Of a DNA stretch of 64,000 nucleotides, positions 9,555-18,981 are shown piece after piece; within the stretch, counting starts at the first letter, position 1; each line of letters opens with the position of its first letter. The position numbers and the translations under genes were made by a program. Location of the stretch: assembly GCF_024297065.1 (NCBI RefSeq), contig NZ_CP101114.1, forward strand, positions 2,074,501 through 2,138,500. The letters run 5' to 3'. Under the pieces are notes generated by a model. That model saw only the letters and a program-made list of their open reading frames with translations. It had not been told where the DNA came from and did no database searches. The stretch comes from Bartonella harrusi. Its GTDB lineage: Bacteria > Pseudomonadota > Alphaproteobacteria > Rhizobiales > Rhizobiaceae.

Positions 9555-10151
9555 ATGATAGTAGATACGTTAATATTAGCATCTCTTAGTTCTTATCGTG
9601 CACAATTATTGAAAAAAGCAGGTTTAAATTTTTTCATTGAAGGAGCTTCCTTTGATGAAAGAGAAATAGAAAAAACAACAAAAACAAAAGATCCTAAAAA
9701 ATTGAGTTGTTTTCTTGCAAGCGCAAAAGCAAAAAATGTTTCTAATCGCTTTCCTAATGCTTTAGTCATTGGTTGTGACCAAGTGCTTGATTTAGAAGGA
9801 CAAGTTTTTCATAAAGTTACAAATAAAAAGCAAGCGCATCAACGTTTACGTGATTTATCAGGAAAAATACATTCTCTTCATAGTGCAGTGGCTTTATTTA
9901 AAAATGGTGAAGAAATTTGGAGTGAAGCTTTTAGTGCACATATGACAGTTCGTTCTCTTTCATCAGATTTTATTGAATGTTATTTAGCACGTGTTGGGAC
10001 AGATATTTTAAACAGTGTGGGAGTCTATCAAATTGAAGGGGAAGGAATCCAACTTTTTGAAAAAATTGATGGAGATTTTTTTACTATTCTTGGTTTACCA
10101 TTATTGCCTTTATTAATAAAATTACGACATTTAGGGACTATTGATGATTGA
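9555..10151 (+). CDS. maf: Maf-family nucleotide pyrophosphatase
   Basis: Maf proteins hydrolyse non-canonical or modified nucleoside triphosphates to monophosphates. The 198-residue protein has the N-terminal [17 protein letters not shown], the FDEREIE segment, the catalytic-region [12 protein letters not shown], and [29 protein letters not shown] near the end. The first motif is less canonical than SxSPRR, which fits the YceF-like branch that is common beside aroE in rhizobia. It starts 6 bases after ppsR and runs into the start of aroE, so translational coupling is likely. Confidence 0.9.
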   Translation: MIVDTLILASLSSYRAQLLKKAGLNFFIEGASFDEREIEKTTKTKDPKKLSCFLASAKAKNVSNRFPNALVIGCDQVLDLEGQVFHKVTNKKQAHQRLRDLSGKIHSLHSAVALFKNGEEIWSEAFSAHMTVRSLSSDFIECYLARVGTDILNSVGVYQIEGEGIQLFEKIDGDFFTILGLPLLPLLIKLRHLGTIDD

Positions 10152-11025
10152 TATGACAACACAGTGTAAAAAAACAATTTTTCCACGTGCTTTTGTTGTT
10201 GGTACACCTATTCACCATTCAAAATCACCAAAAATACACAATTTTTGGCTTAAACAATATAATTTACGAGGTGAATATTTGGCTCAAGAAGTAGCTCCTG
10301 GAGAATTTAGGGATTTTTTTACATCTATAAAGAGAAGAGGTTTTTGTGGGGGAAATGTTACTTTACCCTATAAAAAAGAAGCTTTTCATTTAGCAGATTA
10401 TAAAGACAATGTAGCGATAAGAATTGGTGCTGTTAACACACTGTGGTATGAAGGGAATAAACTTTGTGCAACCAATAGTGATGCTTATGGTTTTAGTGCC
10501 AATCTTGATGATTTTTCCCCTGGGTGGGGTGGTGAAACAGCACTTGTTTTTGGTGCGGGTGGTGCTGCCTGCGCTATCTTATATGCTTTAATAAAAAGTG
10601 GATTTGAAAGGATTTTATTGCTTAATCGTACAAAACAACGTGCTGATAATTTAGCAGAGCATTTCGGGAAACCGGTTGAGGTTCACGATTGGTGTTATGC
10701 TGATGAAATACTTTACCAAGCTGATTTAATTGTTAATACGACTTCGGTAGGTATGACAAACTCTCATGAAAAAAAAAGTGATTCTTTTTCTTGTGATTTT
10801 CATAAAGCAAAGACAACAGCATTAGTAACGGATATTGTTTACACACCATTGATAACGCCTTTTTTACAAAAAGCAAGAGATCATGGTTTAAAGATAGTAG
10901 ATGGACTTGGTATGCTTTTACATCAAGCTGTTCCTGGTTTTGAACAGTGGTTTGGAATAAGGCCACAGGTAACAAAGGAACTACGAACAGCAATTTTAAA
11001 GGATATGGGTGAAGAGATAAGATGA
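10144..11025 (+). CDS. aroE: Shikimate dehydrogenase (NADP+)
   Basis: AroE reduces 3-dehydroshikimate to shikimate in the chorismate pathway. The protein has the substrate-binding [10 protein letters not shown], the NVTLPYK motif with the catalytic lysine, GAVNTLW, NSDAYGF, and the dinucleotide-binding loop [12 protein letters not shown] 10144 is given as start, overlapping the end of maf. TTG 10141 and ATG 10153 are in frame and possible. It shares ATGA with coaE downstream. Its presence fits retention of the shikimate route despite no visible trp genes at their usual site beside accD. Confidence 0.94.
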   Translation: MIDMTTQCKKTIFPRAFVVGTPIHHSKSPKIHNFWLKQYNLRGEYLAQEVAPGEFRDFFTSIKRRGFCGGNVTLPYKKEAFHLADYKDNVAIRIGAVNTLWYEGNKLCATNSDAYGFSANLDDFSPGWGGETALVFGAGGAACAILYALIKSGFERILLLNRTKQRADNLAEHFGKPVEVHDWCYADEILYQADLIVNTTSVGMTNSHEKKSDSFSCDFHKAKTTALVTDIVYTPLITPFLQKARDHGLKIVDGLGMLLHQAVPGFEQWFGIRPQVTKELRTAILKDMGEEIR

Positions 11026-11609
11026 AAATTATAGGGTTGACCGGATCAATCGCTATGGGAAAATCAACAGTTGCTCATTTTTTTAGACAAGCTGGTGTTT
11101 CCGTTTTTAGTGCTGATGATGCTGTACATCAACTTTATGAGAGTGAGCCAACCTTATCGCTCATGGCGAGTGCATTTCCTAGTGTTATTGAAAATGGTAA
11201 AGTTAATAGCTCAAAGCTTTCTGAGATTTTGATTAACGATCATAAAAAATTACAAACATTAGAAAAAATAATTCATCCTTTGGTACAAAAAAAAGAAAAA
11301 GAATTTACTGATACGGCACGCCAACGGGGGGAAAGATTAGTTGTTCTTGATATTCCACTTCTTTTTGAAACAAATGGTGAAAAACGTGTAGACAGTGTGG
11401 TGGTTGTTTCAGCACCACCAGCAATACAAAAACAGCGTGCTATGATTCGCCAAAATATGAACGAAAAAAAATTTGCTTTTATTAATGCGAGACAAATGCC
11501 TGATGAAAAAAAACGAGAACGTGCTCATTTTGTTATTGATACAGGAAAAGAGTTAGAGAATACACGTCAACAAGTTTTAAACGTGATAAAAAAATTACTA
11601 AAGAATTGA
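11022..11609 (+). CDS. coaE: Dephospho-CoA kinase
   Basis: CoaE phosphorylates the 3'-hydroxyl of dephospho-CoA, the final step of coenzyme A synthesis. The 195-residue protein has the P-loop GSIAMGKST at about 8-16, the acceptor-binding [11 protein letters not shown], and [10 protein letters not shown]. It overlaps aroE by four bases (ATGA) and is followed 4 bases later by dnaQ. CoaBC, an earlier enzyme of the same pathway, is at 53845-55242. Confidence 0.95.
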   Translation: MKIIGLTGSIAMGKSTVAHFFRQAGVSVFSADDAVHQLYESEPTLSLMASAFPSVIENGKVNSSKLSEILINDHKKLQTLEKIIHPLVQKKEKEFTDTARQRGERLVVLDIPLLFETNGEKRVDSVVVVSAPPAIQKQRAMIRQNMNEKKFAFINARQMPDEKKRERAHFVIDTGKELENTRQQVLNVIKKLLKN

Positions 11610-11613
11610 AGTC

Positions 11614-12321
11614 ATGCGTGAGATTATTTTTGATACAGAAACAACGGGTTTAGATAAAGAGAAAGATCGCATAATTGAAATCGGTTGTGTAGAGATGGTT
11701 GATCGTTATCTTACAGGACGCCAATTTCACGTTTATTTGAATCCACAAGGTGTTATTATTCCTGATGAAGTTGTAGCAATTCATGGTTTGACCAATGAGC
11801 GCTTGAAGAATGAAAAAAGTTTTAGTGATATTGCCGATGAATTTTTAGAATTTATCAATGGTGCAATGATGATTGCACATAATGCGAGTTTTGATATTGG
11901 TTTTCTTAATGCAGAATTAGGCCGAGTAAATAAACCCCTCATCAGTGTTGATAATATTCTCGATACATTGGCTATGGCACGGCGTAAATTTCCTATGGGT
12001 CCAAATTCTCTGGATGTTTTGTGCAAACGTTTTGGAATTGATAATAGCCATCGTATTCTTCACGGTGCTTTGCTTGATGCGGAGATTCTCGCCGATGTTT
12101 ATATTGAACTCATTGGTGGAAAACAGGGTGTATTAGGTTTTAATAACAAAGGGGGTGTTGAAGAAAATACCCAGAATGACAAAGATATTCTCTACGCGGT
12201 GAAATCTCGTCCACAGGCTTTACCTTCAAGATTAAGTGCACAGGAAAGAAGGATGCATGCTGCGTTTATTAATAAAATGGGGGAAAAGGTTTTGTGGAAT
12301 GACTTCAAAATTCCTGAATAA
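11614..12321 (+). CDS. dnaQ: DNA polymerase III epsilon subunit (3'-5' proofreading exonuclease)
   Basis: DnaQ is the proofreading subunit of the replicative polymerase core. Exo I is FDTETTG (residues 6-12), Exo II AHNASFDIGFLNAEL, and Exo III HGALLDAEILADVY, the DEDDh set with its catalytic histidine. At 235 residues it is the usual length and includes a C-terminal tail for alpha-subunit binding. In rhizobia secB normally sits next to this cluster. No secB is seen here. Confidence 0.95.
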   Translation: MREIIFDTETTGLDKEKDRIIEIGCVEMVDRYLTGRQFHVYLNPQGVIIPDEVVAIHGLTNERLKNEKSFSDIADEFLEFINGAMMIAHNASFDIGFLNAELGRVNKPLISVDNILDTLAMARRKFPMGPNSLDVLCKRFGIDNSHRILHGALLDAEILADVYIELIGGKQGVLGFNNKGGVEENTQNDKDILYAVKSRPQALPSRLSAQERRMHAAFINKMGEKVLWNDFKIPE

Positions 12322-12386
12322 TTTTCCTTTTTTTTCTCTGAGAAAACTCTTTAAAAAACTAGGAAGAACAAAATCCCTAAAAATAA

Positions 12387-12426
12387 GGTCGTTGTGGGGA
12401 GGGGAACACCACAACGACCACGTCGT
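12387..12426 (+). ncRNA. Strong hairpin in the dnaQ-polA spacer, possible leader RNA
   Basis: GGTCGTTGTGG (12387-12397) pairs perfectly with CCACAACGACC (12409-12419) around the G-rich loop GGAGGGGAACA. No T-run follows, so it is not a simple intrinsic terminator. The right arm also contains ACGAC (12414-12418), which can instead pair with GTCGT (12422-12426), giving a mutually exclusive smaller hairpin. A strong Shine-Dalgarno (AGGAGGAG, 12449-12456) and a 13-codon ORF follow. Its relation to polA, 145 bases further on, is unknown. It might belong to a Rhizobiales RNA class that I cannot identify here. Confidence 0.5.
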
Positions 12427-12460
12427 CACATCGTACCTCAGCTATCATAGGAGGAGCAAA

Positions 12461-12502
12461 ATGAAAGCTATTATATCCTGTAACAGCAAAGAAAAGCTCT
12501 AG
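12461..12502 (+). CDS. Possible 13-residue leader peptide
   Basis: ATG at 12461 follows AGGAGGAG at 12449-12456 with ideal spacing and encodes MKAIISCNSKEKL before a TAG stop. The ribosome binding site is much stronger than those of most genes nearby, and a stable hairpin lies just upstream. Together these suggest a translated small ORF or leader. The peptide has no recognised family. Confidence 0.35.
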   Translation: MKAIISCNSKEKL

Positions 12503-12646
12503 GTACTTAACTAATGCAACGAACTCATACTTTATGAAAAGAAAAAATGGCTTTTTAGAGGCAAATCGATAATTTTTTAAATGCAAAGTAAAAAAATGTA
12601 TAAAAGTGCATTATTTTTTGATTGAAATGGAGAAAATAAACTTGTC

Positions 12647-15550
12647 ATGAAAGCAACAGATCATCTTTTTTTAGTTGATGGATCGGGTTATATTTTCCGT
12701 GCTTACTATGCTTTACCGCCTTTAAGGCGTAAAAAGGATGGGCTTCCTGTAGGAGCTGTCGCTGGTTTTTGTAATATGCTGTGGAAATTGCTCTGTGATG
12801 CACGAAATACAGCTACAGGTGTTGTCCCAACGCATTTTGCTGTTATTTTTGACTATTCATCTGATACATTTCGTAAACAAATTTATCCACAATATAAAGC
12901 GAATCGAGAGACTCCCCCTGAAGATCTTATTCCTCAATTTTCTTTAATACGCCAAGCAACAAAGGCTTTTAATTTACCTTGTATTGAAAAGGAAGGATTT
13001 GAAGCAGATGATTTAATTGCTACCTATGCACAACAAGCAACGAAGGTTGGAGCAAAAACAACAATTATTTCTTCTGACAAAGATCTTATGCAATTGGTAA
13101 ATGGGCACGTATCCCTGTATGATGGAATGAAAGATAAGCATATTGGTGTTTCTGAGGTTATAGAAAAATGGGGTGTTACACCTGAAAAAATGGTTGATTT
13201 GCAAGCTTTGATAGGAGATACAACAGATAATATCCCTGGTATTCCTGGCATTGGTCCTAAAATTGCAGCTCAATTATTAGATCAATTTGGTACCCTTGAT
13301 TTTTTGTTGCAGCGTGTATCAGAAGTTAAGCAAACAAAACGACGTGAAAATATTCAAACCTATAGTGAACAGGTACAGATTTCTCGTGAATTGGTCCGGC
13401 TTAAAACAGATGTGCCTATCAACGATAATTTAGATGATTTTATTTTAGAACCACAAGATGGTCCACGTTTAATCGCTTTTCTTAAAGCTATGGAATTTAC
13501 AACATTAACACGTCGTGTAGCAGAGGCAACAGCATGTGATACAGCAGCCATTGATGCACTCGATATAAATGTTGAGTGGGATAATTCTACACAAGGCTTG
13601 GACAAAGATGTTAAAAAAGCTGAAAGGGAATCTCTTAATTTTTCTGAAAATTCTCCACAATTTTTAGCACAGGCACGAAAAGATCAAGCCCTGACTCAAA
13701 AAATTACAAGGGATGTTTATACGACCATTCTTGATGAAGAAGTTTTAAAAGAATGGTTGTCAGAAGCACAAGAGCAGGGTTTTTTCGCTTTTGATACTGA
13801 AACAACGTCACTTGATCCTATGCAAGCAAAGCTTGTTGGTTTTTCATTGGCATTACAACCGCAAAAAGCAGCCTATATTCCTCTTGAACACATTGAAGGG
13901 GGAGATGATCTTTTGAGTAGAGGGCGTATCGGTGAACAGATTGAAACACAAAAGGCTTTAGCACTTTTAAAACCGATATTAGAGAATCAAGCAGTGTTAA
14001 AAATTGGTCAGAATATAAAGTATGATTTTTTGGTGATGAAACAACATGGCATTGTGATACGCTCGTTTGATGACACCATGCTTTTGTCATATGCTTTAGA
14101 TGCAGGAACTTTAACGCATAATATGGATGATTTATCGCAGCGTTGGCTTGGGCATCAACCGATTGCTTACAAAGATTTAACGTATAACGGAAAAAAAATT
14201 ACTTCTTTTGCGCAAGTAGATTTAAAACAAGCTACCCTTTATGCTGCTGAGGATGCTGATGTAACACTTCGTTTATGGCAAGTTTTAAAACCACAGCTTG
14301 TAGCTCAAAGAATGACAAAAATTTATGAACGGTTTGATCGACCACTGATAGAAGTTCTTGCTAGAATGGAAGAACGTGGGATTTTGGTTGATAGACAAAT
14401 TTTATTGCGTCTTTCAGGAGAATTGGCCCAAGCTGCTTTTGTTCTGGAAGAAGAAATTTATCAGCTAGCTGGTGAAAAGTTTAATCTTGCCTCACCAAAA
14501 CAATTAGGTGATATTCTCTTTGGTAAGATGGGTTTGCCTGGAGGTACTAAGACCAAAGGTGGCCAATGGTCGACCTCCGCTCAGTCCTTGGAAGAATTGG
14601 CTGCTGATGGTCATCTTTTGCCCCGTAAGATTATTGATTGGCGTCAACTTGCAAAACTGAAATCTACCTACACAGATGCTTTGCCTTCTTACATTTTGAC
14701 CAAAACAGGACGTATTCATACGAATTATTCTTTAGCAATAACATCAACGGGACGTTTATCATCATCGGAACCTAATTTGCAAAATATTCCAGTACGAACA
14801 ACAGAGGGACGTAAAATACGAGCAGCTTTTATTGCTCCGAAAGGACATATGTTACTATCGGCTGATTATAGCCAGATTGAATTGCGTATTCTTGCCCATA
14901 TTGCCAACATTACGGCATTAAAAGAAGCTTTTGCACAAGGTCAGGATATTCACGCTATTACAGCATCGCAGATGTTTGGTGTTGAGATGAAAGATATGCA
15001 TTCAGATATACGCAGACGTGCAAAAGCGATTAACTTCGGCATTATTTATGGTATTTCAGCTTTTGGTTTAGCCAATCAATTAGGTCTTTCGCGACAAGAA
15101 GCAAGCCGTTATATTCAACTTTATTTTGAACGGTTTCCAGGTATTAAAGACTATATGGAGGCAACTAAAGAATTTGCACGCCAAAATGGTTATGTAGAAA
15201 CAATTTTTGGACGCCGTATCCATTATCCAGAAATAAAAACAGCAAACTCACAGGTGCGTGCTTTTAATGAACGGGCTGCTATTAATGCACCGATTCAAGG
15301 ATCAGCGGCAGATATTATTCGCCGTGCTATGATTCAAATGGAAAATGCTTTGGAAAAAGAAAAATTATCAGCAAAAATGTTGCTACAGGTGCATGATGAA
15401 TTGATTTTTGAAATACCGGAAAATGAGAGTGAAAAAACCATGGCTGTTGTTAAAAAAGTTATGGAAAATGCTACAATGCCGGTCCTTTCTCTGTCTGTAC
15501 CACTTGAAGTAAAAGTAATGGTTGCACAAAATTGGGATGAAGCGCATTAA
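12647..15550 (+). CDS. polA: DNA polymerase I
   Basis: PolA removes RNA primers and fills repair gaps. The 967-residue protein contains all three activities. The N-terminal 5'-3' exonuclease runs from VDGSGYIFRAYYALPP. The 3'-5' exonuclease keeps its acidic residues (FDTETTSLD, NIKYDF, YAAEDADVT). The polymerase has motif A LLSADYSQIELR, motif B RRRAKAINFGIIYG and motif C QVHDELIFE. A Lys/Glu-rich linker separates the first two domains. The end overlaps the stop of the convergent gene at 15547 by four bases. Confidence 0.97.
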   Translation: MKATDHLFLVDGSGYIFRAYYALPPLRRKKDGLPVGAVAGFCNMLWKLLCDARNTATGVVPTHFAVIFDYSSDTFRKQIYPQYKANRETPPEDLIPQFSLIRQATKAFNLPCIEKEGFEADDLIATYAQQATKVGAKTTIISSDKDLMQLVNGHVSLYDGMKDKHIGVSEVIEKWGVTPEKMVDLQALIGDTTDNIPGIPGIGPKIAAQLLDQFGTLDFLLQRVSEVKQTKRRENIQTYSEQVQISRELVRLKTDVPINDNLDDFILEPQDGPRLIAFLKAMEFTTLTRRVAEATACDTAAIDALDINVEWDNSTQGLDKDVKKAERESLNFSENSPQFLAQARKDQALTQKITRDVYTTILDEEVLKEWLSEAQEQGFFAFDTETTSLDPMQAKLVGFSLALQPQKAAYIPLEHIEGGDDLLSRGRIGEQIETQKALALLKPILENQAVLKIGQNIKYDFLVMKQHGIVIRSFDDTMLLSYALDAGTLTHNMDDLSQRWLGHQPIAYKDLTYNGKKITSFAQVDLKQATLYAAEDADVTLRLWQVLKPQLVAQRMTKIYERFDRPLIEVLARMEERGILVDRQILLRLSGELAQAAFVLEEEIYQLAGEKFNLASPKQLGDILFGKMGLPGGTKTKGGQWSTSAQSLEELAADGHLLPRKIIDWRQLAKLKSTYTDALPSYILTKTGRIHTNYSLAITSTGRLSSSEPNLQNIPVRTTEGRKIRAAFIAPKGHMLLSADYSQIELRILAHIANITALKEAFAQGQDIHAITASQMFGVEMKDMHSDIRRRAKAINFGIIYGISAFGLANQLGLSRQEASRYIQLYFERFPGIKDYMEATKEFARQNGYVETIFGRRIHYPEIKTANSQVRAFNERAAINAPIQGSAADIIRRAMIQMENALEKEKLSAKMLLQVHDELIFEIPENESEKTMAVVKKVMENATMPVLSLSVPLEVKVMVAQNWDEAH

Positions 15551-16428
15551 TTTTTTCCACTTATTTTGTTTTTAAGAAGTGTCATTGCATTGGCGAGATC
15601 AAGATAAGCTTTGATAGGCAAATGATCTGAGGCAATGCGTGCAAGTGGTGAAGAATGGTTTTCAATATTTGTTACCAATTGATGAGGAAAAGAAAAAATT
15701 CTATCAAGAGCGAGAAAAGGAAAGCGAGAGGGAAAGCTTGGTACAGTTCCAAGTGTGCTATCAAAATAAGGAGAGAAATGATTTAAAGACGAGCCTTTAC
15801 CTATTCGCCATTCATTAAAATCTCCAATGATAAGTGTGGGCATAAGAGGACGTTTTTGTAAAAGTGCAAGAAGTGTCTTTGTTTGTTGGTTACGAGAATG
15901 GCGTAATAAGCCGAAATGAGCAGCAATAATACGAATAAAGCATGCATCATCCATTTCCAATTCTACAATGACAGCGCCACGTGGCTCAATACCAGGAAGA
16001 GTAATTTGTAAGATATCACGGACACGTCCTTTTCGCACAAAAAGAGCGTTACCATGCCAGCCATGACCGTAAGGTGACATGGCATTTAAAGGCACTCGAA
16101 TCAGTCCTGTTTTGGTTTTTAACAGCTGAAGATCAATCAAGCCTACACGTTCACCAAAACGTTTATCAGCTTCTTGAAGGGCGAGGATATCAATTTGCAA
16201 TTCGGCAATAACATTTACAATACGAGTAGGGTTAAAAATCTTATCAACGCCTATGCATTTATGAACATTATAAGAAGCAACAGTAAGATCATAATGGTTG
16301 TTCTTGTTGTTTCTATCAGACCGATAATAAGAACGGTGGTGGAGTGCTTTTAAAAGAGAGCTATGAAGCTTTTTTTGGATAAATGCAGTGAACCAAGGAA
16401 GTTTCTGCTTATAAGGCATCTTTATCAT
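15547..16428 (-). CDS. Endonuclease/exonuclease/phosphatase family protein
   Basis: A metal-dependent phosphodiesterase fold protein (293 residues). After a basic N-terminal extension of about 45 residues come ASYNVHKCIG, DILALQEADKRFG, the catalytic GDFNEW and the terminal SDHLPIKAYL with the conserved SDH. The substrate cannot be told from sequence. The family includes AP endonucleases, sphingomyelinases and inositol phosphatases. There is no clear signal peptide. It shares four bases with the polA stop, so the two transcripts converge and overlap. Confidence 0.88.
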   Translation of the reverse strand: MIKMPYKQKLPWFTAFIQKKLHSSLLKALHHRSYYRSDRNNKNNHYDLTVASYNVHKCIGVDKIFNPTRIVNVIAELQIDILALQEADKRFGERVGLIDLQLLKTKTGLIRVPLNAMSPYGHGWHGNALFVRKGRVRDILQITLPGIEPRGAVIVELEMDDACFIRIIAAHFGLLRHSRNQQTKTLLALLQKRPLMPTLIIGDFNEWRIGKGSSLNHFSPYFDSTLGTVPSFPSRFPFLALDRIFSFPHQLVTNIENHSSPLARIASDHLPIKAYLDLANAMTLLKNKISGKN

Positions 16429-16484
16429 TTTGTGAGCAAGGTTACCTAAGAGGTAAAGAGTAAATGCTGGTATTTAAAACAAAA

Positions 16485-16512
16485 AACCTTGTTTCTTAAG
16501 AGAAACAAGGTT
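16485..16512 (-). terminator. Rho-independent terminator of the Bax-inhibitor gene
   Basis: AACCTTGTTTCT (16485-16496) pairs perfectly with AGAAACAAGGTT (16501-16512) around TAAG. Read on the minus strand, the stem ends in a T-run (TTTTTTGTTTT), 26 bases after the ybhL-type gene's stop. Confidence 0.88.
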
Positions 16513-16537
16513 CTTTAATTAAGTTATGATATGACAA

Positions 16538-17311
16538 TCAGTCACGGTTTGAGCCAAGAAACTGTAGTAAGAAAACAAACATATTTATAAAATCAAGATA
16601 AAGACTGAGAGCACCCATAATCACTTTACGACCTCTGGTGTCAACACCATCTTCTTCATAATACATTAATTTAATATTCTGCGTATCGTAAGCTGTTAAA
16701 CCAGCAAAAATCAACACACCAATCACAGAGATAGCAAATTGCAAAGCACTTGATCCAAGAAAGATATTCACAATCATAGCGAGCATTAAACCAATCAACC
16801 CCATGAAGAAGAATGAGCCTATCCCTGTAAGATCACGCTTTGTTGTATAACCATAAAGTGAAAGAGCACCAAAGGCCGCAGCGGTAATAACAAAAGTTTG
16901 CACAACACTTTCCGTCGTATAACGCAAAGTAATGGAAGATAATGAAAGTCCAACAAGGGCAGCATAGCCAAAAAAGAGACTACGCGCTGCGCTTGTACTT
17001 AGTGTATTAATTTTAAAACTGAGAAATAATACCGCGACAAGTGGTGCAAACATAACAATGTAGGAAAGAGGTGATGTATAAAATGTTACTCCAAAGGGAG
17101 TTAAATAAATACTACTATTGATTTGAGCGGCTGCTTGGCTCATATCTGTTGTTGTTGCTAATGATGCAATTGCATAAGCAGCAGCAGCTGTAATAAGCAA
17201 TCCAATAGTCATTGTATTATAAACGCCCAGCATATAGCTGCGCAATCCTTGATCAATTGATGCATCGGCATGGGAAACAGAAGCCGAACGTAAATTTTTA
17301 AAATCAGCCAT
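16538..17311 (-). CDS. ybhL: Bax inhibitor-1/YccA (YbhL-type) membrane protein
   Basis: A 257-residue integral membrane protein of the TMBIM/BI-1 family with about seven hydrophobic segments after a cytoplasmic N-terminus (MADFKNLRSASVSHADASI). Family marks include FAGLTAYDTQNIK and GALSLYLDFINMF near the C-terminus. BI-1 homologues form pH-sensitive Ca2+ leak channels. The bacterial role is not settled. It is a single-gene unit: intrinsic terminator downstream, long structured leader upstream that resembles the alphaproteobacterial ybhL leader. Confidence 0.93.
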   Translation of the reverse strand: MADFKNLRSASVSHADASIDQGLRSYMLGVYNTMTIGLLITAAAAYAIASLATTTDMSQAAAQINSSIYLTPFGVTFYTSPLSYIVMFAPLVAVLFLSFKINTLSTSAARSLFFGYAALVGLSLSSITLRYTTESVVQTFVITAAAFGALSLYGYTTKRDLTGIGSFFFMGLIGLMLAMIVNIFLGSSALQFAISVIGVLIFAGLTAYDTQNIKLMYYEEDGVDTRGRKVIMGALSLYLDFINMFVFLLQFLGSNRD

Positions 17312-17400
17312 GATATAAAGTCCTTTAGCATATGTTTCATCAGATGTCGGGGTTAAAAACTTATACTGTTACAACAAGAGTCTTGCATAAGATCTCACTT

Positions 17401-17470
17401 TACCCATACAAACAACCCCAGGCGCCGCTGATGAAATTCCAGCATACCTCCCCTTATTATGGGGATTTAT
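17401..17470 (-). ncRNA. Probable ybhL leader RNA
   Basis: Upstream of the ybhL-type gene, the minus strand holds a G/C-rich structured island in AT-rich DNA. One hairpin has arms 17461-17465 and 17449-17453 (TCCCC...GGGGA). Another has arms 17440-17443 and 17427-17430 (GCTG...CAGC) around GAATTTCAT, followed by GGCGCC and TGGGGTTGTTTG. A conserved ybhL leader motif is known upstream of this gene in alphaproteobacteria. I assign it by gene context and structure, not by alignment. It starts roughly 90-160 bases before the start codon. Confidence 0.55.
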
Positions 17471-18069
17471 TTTAAAATTACAAGAGATTTTCATTAAAAA
17501 GAAACCTTACAAATTGGTAAGGAACAGGCGTATTTTGGGTAAAATATTATGTCTTTTTTGTGATATTTTGCGCAAGGAAAAGTATTAAATATGCGTCTTA
17601 AAATTTCTCATCTCAATGATGTAATGTAAAATTCATGAGGCATAACCATTTTTGCGTTTATGAAGATTAAATGAGTCTCAATCATTATATTTTCAGCTTA
17701 CAATATTACACTTGTACAGTTCATCAGAGGTCTATTGGATTTTTTTACAGCATTTTAGACAAATGCTAAAACATCTATTCATCTGTTCTTAAACGCTTTT
17801 TTGTATTTCGGAACCAGAGGCATTAACGCTTTGAATCTATTAACGAAAAAATACGCCAAAAGGGGGATAACAATGAGATCAAAAGAGCAATAAATGGCAA
17901 ATCTCTAAATAGAACGGTTGTAGCTATAAAACGACATAGGGAAAAAGTAAGAAAATGTTATTTAAAAAAAGAGGGCTCATTTGATGCTCTAAAAACAGAG
18001 TTTTTTACAAAATTCTTGTGAAAAACAGTAAGATTTCCAAAACATAAGACAGAAAGATATCTTTGTTTT
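17471..18069. other. Long gap with no recognisable gene
   Basis: About 600 bases between the ybhL leader and the integrase-remnant repeat. Many stops interrupt all frames. I see no tRNA, terminator or protein family. A short inverted repeat AGCATTT/AAATGCT lies at 17749-17767 without a T-run. Confidence 0.5.
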
Positions 18070-18416
18070 ACTCAACATATCAAAGAGACATTTTTGAAGG
18101 CACCCAAGCCCATTTCACGCTGCCGCTCATGAAGGGTATAGCGGTAAATCCATTATGCACCACCATTTTTACGCTTATGAAGGAGCTGCACCATCGTACT
18201 GTTTACTAGTCCCCAATGTCACAGCTCTTGCATTAAAACGATTCATAAAGGACATTTTTACGTCTTTTTAGTGTTTTTTACCCACATAATACTTCCTGAT
18301 GTGTAAGGAGATGGTTTTGATTGATTCAATATGTGCAGGATTAAAATAAAGGAATCTTAGGATATTCGGGGCTCTCATTTGACATGGAAAACGATGAATT
18401 ATCATTATAAATCAAT
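18070..18416 (-). pseudogene. Phage-type integrase remnant repeat, copy A
   Basis: The minus strand first reads about 140 non-coding bases shared with copies B and C (core: gattgattcaa, atattcggg, aaacgat.aattatc and ataaatcaat, as read on the plus strand). It then gives a fragment translating as WIYRYTLHERQREMGLGAFK followed by NVSLIC and a stop. This matches the N-terminal DUF4102-like region of tyrosine recombinases. Upstream the frame is broken, and the catalytic domain is absent. Other copies are at 47376-47783 and 53169-53646. It is a dead remnant of a formerly repeated mobile element. Confidence 0.7.
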
Positions 18417-18461
18417 TTATTATCCGAATAAATACCATTATCTTGAGTCAATAAACAGCTT

Positions 18462-18965
18462 TTATTCAGAAAATGTATGATTAGAATGACGTTTTGTTTT
18501 TATCCAAGTCCGCAATTCTTCAAAAAGTATAGCTATAACACCGAGAGTGATAAAACTATCGGCAAGATTGAAAATAGCAAAATAAAAAATATCATCGATA
18601 TGAAAAAGTATATAATCCGTGACATGGTGAAAGCGGATACGGTCAATAAGATTGCCAATTGCCCCTCCAATGATAAGGGTAAAACCAAAACGCGTTAAAG
18701 ATTTATGATATTCAGTGTTTTTCCAGAGCCAGAAAAGGAAAAGAAGAACAGCAAATGTAATGGCAATAAGCCCCCAATGAGAAAAAGAAGAAAAAAACGA
18801 AAATGCAATGCCAGAATTACGCACATGATAAAGAGAAAGGAAAGGAAGGAGGGGTTTCTCTGTTCCTAGAAGCATATTGTGCATGACCCAGTATTTGACC
18901 GCTTGGTCAATTGCTACTGTAAATGCTAAACCAAGGAGAAAAAAAGGCAGAGATTTACGAATCAT
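18462..18965 (-). CDS. lspA: Lipoprotein signal peptidase (signal peptidase II)
   Basis: LspA cleaves the signal peptide from diacylglyceryl-prolipoproteins in the inner membrane. The 167-residue protein has four hydrophobic segments, the motif NSGIAFSF (about 50-57), and the two catalytic aspartates at D117 (HHVTDYI) and D136 (FNLADS). It is complete. The TrmH-family gene ends 16 bases upstream on the same strand, so cotranscription is likely. Confidence 0.95.
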   Translation of the reverse strand: MIRKSLPFFLLGLAFTVAIDQAVKYWVMHNMLLGTEKPLLPFLSLYHVRNSGIAFSFFSSFSHWGLIAITFAVLLFLFWLWKNTEYHKSLTRFGFTLIIGGAIGNLIDRIRFHHVTDYILFHIDDIFYFAIFNLADSFITLGVIAILFEELRTWIKTKRHSNHTFSE

Positions 18966-18981
18966 ATTGTGGCCTCACATG

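Noticed and set aside
17749..17767. Inverted repeat AGCATTT/AAATGCT as terminator
   Set aside because: No T-run follows on either strand and no gene ends near it.
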